Assembly: GCF_003851045.1 (NCBI RefSeq)
Contig: NZ_BFBX01000037.1
Span: 19,667-83,666, forward strand
DNA from: Paenibacillus sp. 598K
Lineage (GTDB): Bacteria > Bacillota > Bacilli > Paenibacillales > Paenibacillaceae
DNA length: 64,000 nt
Direction: 5' to 3'
Position 1 is the stretch's first letter; every line of letters begins with the position of its first letter. The notes beneath the pieces were generated by a model. It was given only the letters and a program-made list of their open reading frames with translations, made no database searches and was not told the origin of the DNA. Below are positions 53,322 through 63,029 of the stretch, in pieces. The position numbers and the translations under genes were made by a program.

Positions 53322-55985
53322 ATGCCTAAAAAACAAATACACCTTATCTCGCACAGTCACTGGGACCGGGAATGGTATATGCCATTCGAGCGTTTTCGGA
53401 TGCGGCTTGTTCGTTTGTTGGATGAAGTTATAGCCTTGCTGGAAGCCGATGCGGGGTTCAAGTCGTTTCATTTGGACGGTCATGTGCTGCTCATCGACGA
53501 CTACCTGGAGATTCGGCCGGAAAAGGAACCGATCATCCGCAAGCTCGTCAGCGAAGGTAAGTTGGTGCTCGGTCCGTGGTATGTGCTGCAGGATGCTTTC
53601 CTTACGAGCGGCGAAGCGCAGGTGCGCAATATGCAACTGGGACTGCAACGCGCCGAGGAACTTGGCGGGGCCGCAATGATCGGGTATTATCCAGACACGT
53701 TTGGCAATATTTCGCAATCCGCACAACTTCTGCAGGGCTTTGGAATTAAGTCTGCAATATTTGGCAGAGGAATTCAAGCCATAAATGAAAATAACAACAT
53801 CAAAAATCAAGCGGACCCGCAAGATGTTCATTCGGAAATGCGCTGGGCATCCCCTGACGGCTCAAGCATATTGGGGATCTTCCTGGCGAACTGGTATCAT
53901 AATGCGATGGAGCTCCCGGTCGATCCCGAATCCGCCCGCCAAAGGGCGGAGGTGATCGCGCACAACACGGAGCGCTACGCCTTGACGAGGCATCTGTTAT
54001 GGTTGAACGGGTGCGACCATCAACCGGTTCAGAAAAATGTTGCCGAAGCCATCGCGGTGTTGAATCAGGTCATGGGGGCGGACTATGAAGCGCGCCATAG
54101 CAGCTTCCCGGAATATATCGCTGCTGTAGAGGCGGAGCTCCAAGACTGCCGTACCGTTACGGGAGAGCTGACGGGAGAGCGGACGAACGGATGGGGAAGC
54201 CTGGTCAATACGGCCTCCTCAAGAATGATATTAAAGCGCTGGAACGCAAGGCTGCAGCGCGAGCTCGAAAGATGGTCGGAGCCGTTCTCGACGATGGCTG
54301 CGGATTTCGGGGCAGGGTACCCGGGCGCTTTTATCGGACAAGCCTGGAAGTATGTCCTGCAAAATCACCCGCATGATAGTATTTGCGGATGCAGTATCGA
54401 CGAAGTGCATGACGAAATGATCACCCGGTTCAAAAAAGCGGACCAGATTGCGAGCAGCGTCACGGACGAAGCGTTAAGGTCGATTGCGAGCAAAATCGAT
54501 GGGCATGGGGCATGGAAGCAGTTAACGATCGATTCGGAGGGAGCCGTCTATTCGATCGTTATTTTCAATGCTTGCGACCGGCCGCAGACCGATAAGGTGA
54601 CCACGATCCTCGAGACGGAGGAGACGGATTGGGATCGTTATACGCTCTTCAATGCAGAGGGCGAGCGTGTGGCTTGTCAGATAGAGGATCACGGTGTCGT
54701 CCATGGCTTCACCTTGCCTGATGACCGGTTCCGGGTACGATGGACGAAGCGGCGATACACCGTGACCTTCCTCGCAAGCGACGTGCCGGGGATCGGACAT
54801 GCGCTCTATTATATGGCCCGTATTCCCGAGCAACGGCTGGTGCAGGCAACCGCCTCGGGCGCTTGTTACGATCCCGCCGCAGCGACGTGGAAGATGGAGA
54901 ACGAGCGTCTTCGCTTGACCGTCCAGGAAGACGGCTGCTTGTCGCTGCAAGACTTGCGTTCGGGAGAGATCTATCGCGATCTGATGATCCTGGAGGATAC
55001 AGGCGACATCGGCAACGAGTACGAATACCGGCAAGCGGAAGGCTCGGCGCCCCGATTATCCTTGGGAACCGCGGTGCTCGTGGAGGATGCGTCGGACGGG
55101 ATCGAACCGAGGCTGCGAATGGTTCACGAGATGGAGCTTCCTGCGCAGAGAGAAGGCAGCGGAAGAAGCGTTGGTACAGAAAAGCATCGGATCGCGCTGA
55201 CCCTAAGTCTAAAACCGGATCGGATCGATGTGGAGGCGGCATGGGTGAATCAATCCAAGGACCATCGCTTGCGTATTCTGTTCCCATCGGATATCCGAAC
55301 GGATGTCGTCTATGCCGATTCGCCGTTTGACGTTGTCGAGCGAAGGATCGAGCCTTGGGAGGGCTGGGAAAATCCGAGCCGGTGCGAGCGCATGCAAAGC
55401 TTTTTTGCGCTGCAGCACGGTTCGCGAGGACTGATGGTAGCCGCAGACGGGCTGCCGGAGTATGAAGTGCTGCGGGATGAACGCCGGACGATGGCGTTAA
55501 CGGTATTGCGATGCGTCGGCGAGATGGGGGACTGGAACTACTTCCCGACACCGGGGGCGCAATGTCTGGGCGAACAATATGCCCGTTTCTCTATCATACC
55601 TTTCTCGGGAAGCCATACGACTGCAATTGTAGAGGCGCAGCGTTTTTTATTGCCGCTGCGATCTGTATTCGGAGAACTTCCGTCAGGCAAGCTCCCGGCC
55701 AGCCAGGCGTGGTTAACCCATGACGGCGAGGATAGCGTGGTGCTGACCAGCTTGAAGCTTAACGAGGGAACGCAGGAAGCGGTATTGCGATACGTGAACC
55801 TAAGCCAGGCAGAAGCCCGGGCGGTATTCAGGGGGACGCTGTTCCAACATGTCCAAGGGGTGCGGGATGCGGATCTGCGGGAGATTCCGCTCGGCTACGA
55901 AGCGATCGCGAACGATGAGATGCGAGCTAGCGTACCGGCCAAAAAAATCATGACGAAAATGATTCCGCTTTCTTTACAAGATTGA
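53322..55985 (+). CDS. GH38 alpha-mannosidase
   Basis: This 887-residue protein has the GH38 zinc-site motif H11-S-H13-W-D15 at its N-terminus and the catalytic nucleophile D125 in YYPDTFGN. The helical bundle and beta-sandwich domains typical of MngB-type enzymes follow. It should release alpha-linked mannose (or 2-O-glycerylated or 6-phosphorylated mannose in relatives) from oligosaccharides in the cytoplasm, as no signal peptide is present. AAAGGG precedes the ATG. It is a single-gene unit before the transporter operon, with a shared operator-like word upstream. Confidence 0.9.
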   Translation: MPKKQIHLISHSHWDREWYMPFERFRMRLVRLLDEVIALLEADAGFKSFHLDGHVLLIDDYLEIRPEKEPIIRKLVSEGKLVLGPWYVLQDAFLTSGEAQVRNMQLGLQRAEELGGAAMIGYYPDTFGNISQSAQLLQGFGIKSAIFGRGIQAINENNNIKNQADPQDVHSEMRWASPDGSSILGIFLANWYHNAMELPVDPESARQRAEVIAHNTERYALTRHLLWLNGCDHQPVQKNVAEAIAVLNQVMGADYEARHSSFPEYIAAVEAELQDCRTVTGELTGERTNGWGSLVNTASSRMILKRWNARLQRELERWSEPFSTMAADFGAGYPGAFIGQAWKYVLQNHPHDSICGCSIDEVHDEMITRFKKADQIASSVTDEALRSIASKIDGHGAWKQLTIDSEGAVYSIVIFNACDRPQTDKVTTILETEETDWDRYTLFNAEGERVACQIEDHGVVHGFTLPDDRFRVRWTKRRYTVTFLASDVPGIGHALYYMARIPEQRLVQATASGACYDPAAATWKMENERLRLTVQEDGCLSLQDLRSGEIYRDLMILEDTGDIGNEYEYRQAEGSAPRLSLGTAVLVEDASDGIEPRLRMVHEMELPAQREGSGRSVGTEKHRIALTLSLKPDRIDVEAAWVNQSKDHRLRILFPSDIRTDVVYADSPFDVVERRIEPWEGWENPSRCERMQSFFALQHGSRGLMVAADGLPEYEVLRDERRTMALTVLRCVGEMGDWNYFPTPGAQCLGEQYARFSIIPFSGSHTTAIVEAQRFLLPLRSVFGELPSGKLPASQAWLTHDGEDSVVLTSLKLNEGTQEAVLRYVNLSQAEARAVFRGTLFQHVQGVRDADLREIPLGYEAIANDEMRASVPAKKIMTKMIPLSLQD

Positions 55986-56000
55986 GGTATACATGATATA

Positions 56001-56037
56001 TTGTAATAGACAACTTAATTAACTTGTATATTTGTTA
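56001..56037 (+). promoter_or_regulatory. candidate operators before the transporter operon
   Basis: ACTTGTATATTTGTTA (56022-56037) contains TTGTATATTTG (56024-56034), the 11-bp word shared with two other promoter regions of this locus. TTGTAATAGACAA (56001-56013) is an imperfect copy of the palindrome at 44989-45006. Both lie within 75 bp of the binding-protein start codon. Confidence 0.6.
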
Positions 56038-56072
56038 GGGGTTCTCATACTAAGACAGAGGTGAAGCGTAAG

Positions 56073-57497
56073 GTGAAAAAATGGGTGGCTTTGACGATTT
56101 GTGCAACGATGGTCATGATCTCGGCGTGCAGCGGAGGTAAAAACGTTCCTGATCCGCAGAACGGCGGTAACGCGAACGGGAAGGATCCGGCTGCGACATC
56201 CTCGGATGCTCCCAAAAGCGATGTCACGCTCTCGTTATGGCATTTCAAGGTTGCTTTTGATCCGGGGTTTGCGGCTGTAGCCGAAGCCTTCGAGCAAAAG
56301 ACGGGCATCAAGGTAGAGACGCAGGTGACGACCCCGGACGACGCGTATCGTCAGAAGCTGACCGCAGCAGCTACGACCCAGAACGCTCCAGATCTCTACA
56401 TGTATTGGGCGGCGCCGGCTGAAGGCGCCTACGACGGGTTGGCTTATGAGTGGAGCGGCGACCTGGAATCCGATGCCGCATGGAGGGATTCGTTTTTCCC
56501 TAGTGCTTTGTCGGGCGTCCAGGTTACCCAGGACTATATCGATGCCTGGAAGAAAGAAGATGCCATCAGCGCATGGAAGAAAAACGAGACCAAGCCGGGA
56601 CAAGTATACGGCATCCCGTTGGATGTAGGCAGCTTCTATACGATCTACGGCAATAAGAAGATTCTGGAGGAGGCCGGTGTTGACACGGATGCGCCTGCGA
56701 CGATGGAGGAGTGGCTGGAGCGCATGCAAGCCGTGAAAGCAAAAGCCGACAAGCCAGGCTTGGTCTTGGCGGGCAACACATTCGCCGTATACGAGAATTG
56801 GTTCGTCAACTTCGTCGACTACATGAAGAACGGACCCGAATCGTTCGAAGCGTTCATGATGCGCGAGGAAAAAATGTCCGATCCGAAGCACGCGCATGTG
56901 GCGGAGTTTATCGAAACGATCACAAAGGAAAATCTGCTCATGCCGGGAGCGGTCGCCCTGGATATCGATCCGGCGGACCAGGCGTTCTCCCAAGAGCAGG
57001 CGGCCTATCTGCTAGGCGGTACGTTCACCTATGCCAGCCTTTCCGCGATGGGGATGAACATGGATGACGTCATCAGCTTCCGGGTTCCAGCCTATAAGGA
57101 CTCGGTGGAACCGGATGCCAAGGTGAATCCGTTCCCGCTGGTAAGTATGGTTGTCAATAGCAAGGGGCAGCACGTGGAAGAAGCCGTTGAATTCGTCAAA
57201 TTCCTCACCTCCGAAGAGGGCATGATCTTGTATGCGAACAAGGCCTTCGATATTCCGGCGGTGAACATCGAGGATAAAGAAGCGCTGCTGCCTGCGATCA
57301 ATTCGATGATGTCGTCCTTGAGCATGGAACCGAACTGGTTTTTCTCCAATCCTCATGTGGTGGGCAAGTTCGGTAATCAGGAATGGATTGGGTTCCATGA
57401 TAACAAGCAGCGGATGATGCTCGGGGAGCTCACGGCTGAGCAAGCGGCGGAGCAGTTCGATAAAGACGCTGCAGCCGAAAAAGCAAAAGAAAAATGA
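56073..57497 (+). CDS. extracellular sugar-binding lipoprotein, UgpB/MalE-like
   Basis: The 474-residue protein has a lipoprotein signal (MVMISAC) and a family-1 solute-binding fold (VTLSLWHFKVAFDPGFAAVAEAFEQ, PADQAFSQEQAAYLLGGTF). The start at GTG 56073 has GAGGTGA about 8 nt upstream; a GTG at 56061 is the alternative. It should capture an oligosaccharide, probably a manno-oligosaccharide given the GH38 and GH2 neighbours, for the two permeases that follow. Confidence 0.9.
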   Translation: MKKWVALTICATMVMISACSGGKNVPDPQNGGNANGKDPAATSSDAPKSDVTLSLWHFKVAFDPGFAAVAEAFEQKTGIKVETQVTTPDDAYRQKLTAAATTQNAPDLYMYWAAPAEGAYDGLAYEWSGDLESDAAWRDSFFPSALSGVQVTQDYIDAWKKEDAISAWKKNETKPGQVYGIPLDVGSFYTIYGNKKILEEAGVDTDAPATMEEWLERMQAVKAKADKPGLVLAGNTFAVYENWFVNFVDYMKNGPESFEAFMMREEKMSDPKHAHVAEFIETITKENLLMPGAVALDIDPADQAFSQEQAAYLLGGTFTYASLSAMGMNMDDVISFRVPAYKDSVEPDAKVNPFPLVSMVVNSKGQHVEEAVEFVKFLTSEEGMILYANKAFDIPAVNIEDKEALLPAINSMMSSLSMEPNWFFSNPHVVGKFGNQEWIGFHDNKQRMMLGELTAEQAAEQFDKDAAAEKAKEK

Positions 57498-57507
57498 GTC
57501 ATGGACG

Positions 57508-57535
57508 GAGGGAGTGATGCGCTCCCTCTTTCCTT
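57508..57535 (+). terminator. intercistronic hairpin after the binding-protein gene
   Basis: GAGGGAG (57508-57514) pairs with CTCCCTC (57522-57528), followed by a pyrimidine tract. Its place between binding-protein and permease genes matches a partial terminator or 3' stabiliser that raises binding-protein expression above that of the permeases. Confidence 0.6.
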
Positions 57536-57553
57536 TCTAATTGGAGGCCTATT

Positions 57554-58477
57554 ATGAAAAAGGGCGGGGCTACCCGGAAGTATCCATTGCGTGAAATGTT
57601 TACCGCTTACTTGCTGCTATCTCCTGCTGTACTTTTATTTCTTGTGATCGGGTTGTTTACGGTGGTGTTTTCTCTGTGGCTCTCATTCCATCATCTCAAG
57701 CAAGGCTCCGTGGTTAGCAGCGCGTCGTTTGCAGGCTTGGACAACTTCCGAGATTTCTTGTTCGGCGAATCTCCGGTGCTTGCGAGAAGGTTCTGGCAGG
57801 CGCTCGTCAATAACCTGATCATCGCGGGCTCGATCGTAACGTTCGTCATCATCATCTCCTTGTTCCTCGCAGTGCTCCTGCAGAAGATCACGATAGGCGC
57901 CAAGTTTTTTCGGACCGTCTTTCTCGTGCCGATGATTACTTCCTCCGTGGCCATCGTGTATGTATGGCAAGGAATTTTCGAGCCGAAGGGCGCGTTGAAT
58001 AAAGTGCTGGAATCGCTAGGCCTGACGCAGTTCATCGCGACCAACGGCTGGCTCGGCGAGATGAGCACCGCGCTTCCGGCGATTATCGTCATCCTGGTAT
58101 GGGGCGGCATTCCCGGCACGTTGATCTTATATTTTGCCGGCTTGCAAACCGTAGATCAGCATCTATACGAAGCGGCGGAAATCGATGGCGCCAACGCCTG
58201 GAAGAAGATGCTTCACATTACATGGCCAGCGTTAAAGCCCATTACGGTCATCGCCATTGTGTTCAATCTGAATGCGGCTTTGCAAGTGTTCGATCCGATA
58301 TGGATTACGACAAAAGGCGGACCGGCGGGATCGACCATGGTCGTCAATGTGCTCATCTATCAGGAGGCGTTCGGGGATGGAGATATGGGGCGCGCCAACG
58401 CGATGGGCTGGACGATCTTTGTGCTGACGTTCTTTTTGTCGCTCCTGAGCATGCGCGCGTTAAAAGAAAATAAATAG
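57554..58477 (+). CDS. ABC sugar transporter permease, UgpA/MalF type
   Basis: This 307-residue permease has six predicted transmembrane helices and the EAA loop HLYEAAEIDGANAWKKMLHITWPAL. The sequence belongs to the UgpA/LacF-like group, in contrast to the LplB-type permeases of the two other operons in this window. TTGGAGG precedes the ATG. The second permease gene begins 11 bp after its stop codon. Confidence 0.92.
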   Translation: MKKGGATRKYPLREMFTAYLLLSPAVLLFLVIGLFTVVFSLWLSFHHLKQGSVVSSASFAGLDNFRDFLFGESPVLARRFWQALVNNLIIAGSIVTFVIIISLFLAVLLQKITIGAKFFRTVFLVPMITSSVAIVYVWQGIFEPKGALNKVLESLGLTQFIATNGWLGEMSTALPAIIVILVWGGIPGTLILYFAGLQTVDQHLYEAAEIDGANAWKKMLHITWPALKPITVIAIVFNLNAALQVFDPIWITTKGGPAGSTMVVNVLIYQEAFGDGDMGRANAMGWTIFVLTFFLSLLSMRALKENK

Positions 58478-58488
58478 GAGGTAGAGCC

Positions 58489-59319
58489 GTGCGTTTATCG
58501 ATCCTTCCCAAGACCGCGATGTACCTCATTCTTATGCTTTGGGGTTTTGTATGTCTCTACCCCTTGCTTTGGATGATAGGCGCGTCATTCAAAACGCCGC
58601 TTGATGTGCTGAACACGTATACGATTTTCCCGGCCGGCAAGTGGCATTGGGAAACCTATGTCGATGTATGGAACCGAATGAAATTTTTCAAGTATTTTCT
58701 CAATAGCCTGAACGTTACGTTCTGGACGTTGCTCTTAATCAATGTTTTGTTCTGTATGGCCGGCTTTGCCTTCGCCAAGCTGCGTTTTCCGTTCAGGGAA
58801 TCGATGTTCTATGCGTTCCTGGGCATGATGTTTGTACCAGGAATCACGGTGCTTGTCCCGCTGTATTTGACCGAGCATTATTTGGGGCTGCTCGATACGC
58901 ATGCCGGCATCATCTTGCCGATGGTTAACGGCTCGGCGCCGATCGCCATCTTTTTGTTCCGCAATTATTTCCGTACTCTTCCGCATGAGATTTATGAATC
59001 GGCCAGGGTTGAGGGAGCGGGGATTATGCGGATTCTGTTTCAGATCTATATCCCTTTGGCCGTCCCTGCGATTGCTACCATCACGACGATGAACTTTCTG
59101 GGGGCGTGGAACAACCTTGTACTGCCTATGGTGATTCTTAATTCCCAGGAGCTTTATACGCTGCCGTTGGCCGTCATGCAGCTCGATACTGGCGTATTCA
59201 GACAATGGAACGTATTGATGGCAGGCTCGCTTATTACGGTCATTCCTATTTTGCTTTGCTTCAGTTATTTGCAAAAGTATTATTTGAAAGGCTTGGCTGC
59301 AGGAGCGGTAAAATCATAG
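58489..59319 (+). CDS. ABC sugar transporter permease, UgpE/MalG type
   Basis: This 276-residue partner permease has the EAA loop EIYESARVEGAGIMRILFQIYIPLA and a six-helix profile. It starts at GTG with AGGAGG upstream and lies between the first permease and the beta-mannosidase gene in one operon. As with the other importers in this window, no ATPase gene is nearby. Confidence 0.92.
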   Translation: MRLSILPKTAMYLILMLWGFVCLYPLLWMIGASFKTPLDVLNTYTIFPAGKWHWETYVDVWNRMKFFKYFLNSLNVTFWTLLLINVLFCMAGFAFAKLRFPFRESMFYAFLGMMFVPGITVLVPLYLTEHYLGLLDTHAGIILPMVNGSAPIAIFLFRNYFRTLPHEIYESARVEGAGIMRILFQIYIPLAVPAIATITTMNFLGAWNNLVLPMVILNSQELYTLPLAVMQLDTGVFRQWNVLMAGSLITVIPILLCFSYLQKYYLKGLAAGAVKS

Positions 59320-59337
59320 ATTAAGAGGTGCTGTAAG

Positions 59338-61908
59338 GTGAAATTCGTACTCGAGAGGCCGTGGGAGCTTAAAGGGTCGTATCAAGGATTTTGGGAATTC
59401 AAGCGAAGCATGGAGTTGAATACGGAGATTAAAGGCATCATGCCGTTTATACCGGCGCAAGTGCCGGGCAGCGTCCATTGGGATCTTCATCAGGCGGGGG
59501 TTCTCCCCAATCCCTACGTAGGCACGCAATCGCTCGCTGGCGAGTGGGTCAACGATCGGGATTGGATCTACCGCACCGTTTTTCGGATCGATCCTGCGTG
59601 GCGGCACCGCCGTATTCGTCTTGTATGCGAAGGGATCGACTATGAGGCAAGAATAAAGGTCAATGATCATTTTATTGCCGACCATAAAGGGATGTTTACT
59701 CCCGCGAGCATAGAACTAGATGAGGCATGGCTGAACATGGACGGGGACAACGAGTTGTTGATCGTGCTGCGCCATACGCCAGAGGGCGTCCCTCAGTTAG
59801 GGTATACGAATAAAGTCGATCATCTGAAAAGCAGATTCGGCTATAAATGGGATTTTTGTCCGCGGCTTGTGCATGTAGGCTTATGGAAACCGGTGTACCT
59901 CGACATGACGGGCGAGCATCGGATTGCGGATGTTCAGGTGATTTCGTCGTGTGCGGCGAACGAGTGGGTGGCGGATGTTCACATTCAACTCGACCATGCC
60001 ATCGGTGGCAGGCTGGAGGGGCAGATTGAGTTGCTGGATGCGGAGGGGCATATCGTGGAGAGACGGCCGTTCGCGCTACAGGCGCGCCCTGGACTGCAGC
60101 AGCACAAGGAACGTATCGTGATCGACCATCCGCAGCTCTGGTGGCCGAACGGCTACGGTGAACAGCCGCTCTATCAAGCGTCCGTAAAGGTATGGCCCAG
60201 CGACTCCGCGTACAGCCGGGAGGATCCTTCCGATGAACGGTCGACTCGATTTGGCTTGCGGGCGTTAACATTTGAGCAGAATCCCGGGGCTCCAGCCGAT
60301 TCCGCAGCGTTTACGATTCATGTGAACGGCACCCCTCTTTTTATCAAAGGTTGGAATTGGGTACCGGTCGATATTCTCTATGGGCGCGAGTTGACTGCTG
60401 AGTACCAACGGTTGATTGCGCTTGCCAAGGCAGCGCATATTAACCTGCTGCGCGTATGGGGCGGGGGATTGATCGAGAGAGAGTTGTTCTATGATCTGTG
60501 CGATGAAGCGGGCATTCTCGTCTGGCAGGAAATGATGCAGTCCAGCTCGGCCTTCAATAACGAGCCGAGCACGACCCTCGAGTATAGGGAGCTGCTGCGT
60601 TCGACGATGACGCATGTCATCAAAGAGAAGCGAAACCACCCTTCGCTAGCCATATGGTGCGGAGGCAACGAGCTGACCAGGGATGGACATCTGGAGGACG
60701 TGCTCCGGCCTCTGAACGACGAGCATCCTACGCTGAGGATGCTGAGAGATCTGGTGGGGGATCTCGACCCGGATCGTTTGTTTCTGGCGACCTCGCCTAC
60801 CGGGCCGTCTTTTTTCCTAAGCGACGAGACTGCGGGGCGCGGGATAAGCTATGACGTGCACGGTCCATGGAAATACGGAGGCTCGAAAGGACATTATTCG
60901 CTATACAATAAGAGCGACGCCTTGCTTCATAGCGAATACGGCGGAGACGGCTATGCGTCCTTGAGCAGTCTCAATACGTTTCTGACAGAGCTGTCCTGGG
61001 ATTCTTCCAAGGCGGAATCGATGGAATGGTTGCATCACGGGTACGAGTTTTGGAATATGGACGAGCAGTTGGCGTTGTTATTCGGTCCTGTGGAGGATAT
61101 GGAGGCGCGCGTTCAATTCTCGCAATGGCTGCAGGCGGAAGGTCTGCGATACGCGGTTGAGTCTAACCGCCGCCGCGCTCCCCGCTGCAGCGGAAGCGTG
61201 CTGTGGCAGATGAATGAGCCTTTTCCGAATATCGCCTGTACGAGTTGCGTCGATTATTACGGAGATACGAAGCTCGCTTACCATTGGGTAGCTCTGGCGC
61301 AGCAACCGGTGCATGCGTCCCTGCAATACGAGCAAATCGTATACGAGCCCGGCGAGACATTCGAAGGGGAATGCTTCGCGCACATGGACCTGCCTGTCGA
61401 ATCCTGTGCCGTCGGCTGGACGCTGCGGGATGCTGAAGGCCGCATTCATGAGGAGGGGAGATTCGCATGCCAGACCGGCACTCATCCGTCGCAGCATGTA
61501 GGACGGATTGTCTGGGCGATTCCAGAGGGGATCAGCTGCTTTTTCATCCGGCTTACCTTGACCGACGAGATATCCAAGCGTGTCTACTCCATCAATGAAT
61601 ACGCATTTGCGATACGAGTGGGGAGCGCGAGGCCTGAGCTGGAAGCGTTCAGAAGGCTGCCCCAAACCGAATTGCAGTGGGCTCGCGAGGGGCAGGCGTT
61701 GTCGATCACCAACACAGGCCAGACCGTGGCTCTGTGGGTCAGTGCGGAAGCAAGCATGCTCGAAGGTCCCCCCTTGCGCCCCCTTCTGGACGGCCAGTTA
61801 ATATTCCCGAACGAAACCCGGCAGGTCCGACTGCCCGAAGCTTCAGCTTCGGAGGCCGATGCAGCGAACTGGATCGCCAAAGGCTGGAATACGCGAAGGG
61901 CACGTTAA
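59338..61908 (+). CDS. GH2 beta-mannosidase
   Basis: This 856-residue protein has the GH2 layout: a sugar-binding jelly roll (GIDYEARIKVNDHFIADHKGMF), an Ig-like domain and a TIM barrel. The acid/base is E445 in WCGGNEL and the nucleophile is E533 in LHSEYGGDG. The RLVHVGLWKPVYLD and WDFCPR-like segments are typical of beta-mannosidases. No signal peptide is seen, so it should hydrolyse imported beta-mannosides in the cytoplasm. It starts at GTG 59338 and ends the transporter operon. Together with GH38 it gives the locus both alpha- and beta-mannosidase activity. Confidence 0.92.
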   Translation: MKFVLERPWELKGSYQGFWEFKRSMELNTEIKGIMPFIPAQVPGSVHWDLHQAGVLPNPYVGTQSLAGEWVNDRDWIYRTVFRIDPAWRHRRIRLVCEGIDYEARIKVNDHFIADHKGMFTPASIELDEAWLNMDGDNELLIVLRHTPEGVPQLGYTNKVDHLKSRFGYKWDFCPRLVHVGLWKPVYLDMTGEHRIADVQVISSCAANEWVADVHIQLDHAIGGRLEGQIELLDAEGHIVERRPFALQARPGLQQHKERIVIDHPQLWWPNGYGEQPLYQASVKVWPSDSAYSREDPSDERSTRFGLRALTFEQNPGAPADSAAFTIHVNGTPLFIKGWNWVPVDILYGRELTAEYQRLIALAKAAHINLLRVWGGGLIERELFYDLCDEAGILVWQEMMQSSSAFNNEPSTTLEYRELLRSTMTHVIKEKRNHPSLAIWCGGNELTRDGHLEDVLRPLNDEHPTLRMLRDLVGDLDPDRLFLATSPTGPSFFLSDETAGRGISYDVHGPWKYGGSKGHYSLYNKSDALLHSEYGGDGYASLSSLNTFLTELSWDSSKAESMEWLHHGYEFWNMDEQLALLFGPVEDMEARVQFSQWLQAEGLRYAVESNRRRAPRCSGSVLWQMNEPFPNIACTSCVDYYGDTKLAYHWVALAQQPVHASLQYEQIVYEPGETFEGECFAHMDLPVESCAVGWTLRDAEGRIHEEGRFACQTGTHPSQHVGRIVWAIPEGISCFFIRLTLTDEISKRVYSINEYAFAIRVGSARPELEAFRRLPQTELQWAREGQALSITNTGQTVALWVSAEASMLEGPPLRPLLDGQLIFPNETRQVRLPEASASEADAANWIAKGWNTRRAR

Positions 61909-61932
61909 CTTTAGGGCTCGCTTCGCTCGGGC

Positions 61933-62880
61933 TCATCGTGTCGTCGTCCCCTGGGCGGCGACCGATGCTTTCGAGTTTGCTAATACCGCACTCAGGCGTG
62001 GCAAAGGGATGCCTAGCTTTTCGGCTTCTCTCACAACCTCAGATACCGCAAACCCGGCTTTACTATTGTTGTATTCCATGAAAAGTCGCGCCAAGCTGCC
62101 CTTGGCAAAAATAACCTTGTTAAAAAGCGGGCCGAGCAGCGCTGGCGGAATCTTGGTCAGCAGTAGCGTAATCGCGTCCATCTTAGCGCCTCTTGCTTTC
62201 AGTACAGGCAGCATTTCCCTCATATGCTTGCCGACATTGGCGAAGGAGTCGCGATGATTCATAATGGCTGGAAAACTTCCCCGTCTTAACACCTCGGCCT
62301 CCATCGCCGCATTCATGGCAAAGTGATTCCATAGCCAGCTTTGCATATCCTGGATCCCATTGATTTTAAACCGGGCGCTTTCAAACAGTGCTTTGAACTT
62401 GGCGTTGATCTGCTCCGTGCCTGCCCGCGGCTTCTCCAGAAAGATCATTTTCAAAAAGCCGCCTCTCAGCCGATTGTCCGCGATGCCGCCCCCTGCTGCT
62501 GGAAAGCCAAAGACCACCTGGTTCATAGACAAAGGCGAGATCGCGGATGGCAAGTCCTGCCAAAGATTATTGAAGATGAGGATTGGGGTGTTCCCGGCGG
62601 CAGTCGCCAGGAGCTGTGCTGCTGATGGGAGCTGCTCCGTGTTGACGCTCGCAATAATGAGATCATAATCAGAGCCGATCTCCTCATGCAGGGTGACGTT
62701 CCAGTTTTCTTTAATGAGCTGTTTCCCTTTTCGTGCGTCCCACATTTCAAGCACGATCTGATCTCCGAACGCTTCTTTTCTCCCTTTTCTAACATAAAAC
62801 GCAACCGTATGGCCTGCCTTTTCGAGTGCCCAAGCATATTGGGTGGTGATGACGCCTCGACCGAAAAATAAAATTCTCAT
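61933..62880 (-). CDS. ketopantoate-reductase-family (ApbA/PanE) oxidoreductase
   Basis: This 315-residue protein has an N-terminal NADP-binding motif (MRILFFGRGVITTQYAWAL, G-R-G in place of the classical GxGxxG) and the C-terminal helical ApbA_C domain (SWLWNHFAMNAAMEAEVL). The start at 62880 has CAGGAGG upstream. The TetR gene is divergent, which suggests a regulated accessory enzyme more than the housekeeping panE. The substrate is unknown. Confidence 0.82.
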   Translation of the reverse strand: MRILFFGRGVITTQYAWALEKAGHTVAFYVRKGRKEAFGDQIVLEMWDARKGKQLIKENWNVTLHEEIGSDYDLIIASVNTEQLPSAAQLLATAAGNTPILIFNNLWQDLPSAISPLSMNQVVFGFPAAGGGIADNRLRGGFLKMIFLEKPRAGTEQINAKFKALFESARFKINGIQDMQSWLWNHFAMNAAMEAEVLRRGSFPAIMNHRDSFANVGKHMREMLPVLKARGAKMDAITLLLTKIPPALLGPLFNKVIFAKGSLARLFMEYNNSKAGFAVSEVVREAEKLGIPLPRLSAVLANSKASVAAQGTTTR

Positions 62881-62912
62881 GCTGGCCTCCTGGATATTCA
62901 TATTCACCCTAG

Positions 62913-62940
62913 TTGATCATCCAACAACGTGTTGTATAAT
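62913..62940 (+). promoter_or_regulatory. promoter and candidate TetR operator
   Basis: TTGATC (62913-62918), 16 bp, then TATAAT (62935-62940) form a promoter for the plus-strand TetR gene. The spacer ends with CAACA-ACG-TGTTG (62922-62934), an inverted repeat touching the -10 element and well placed for autorepression and for control of the divergent reductase gene. Confidence 0.6.
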
Positions 62941-63029
62941 GTTATTGTATAGACTCACTGTAGGGTCATCAACCATCAGATTTTGAAGATCTGTCGCATC
63001 ATCGATGGCACAGAACCTGGAGGTCAAGC

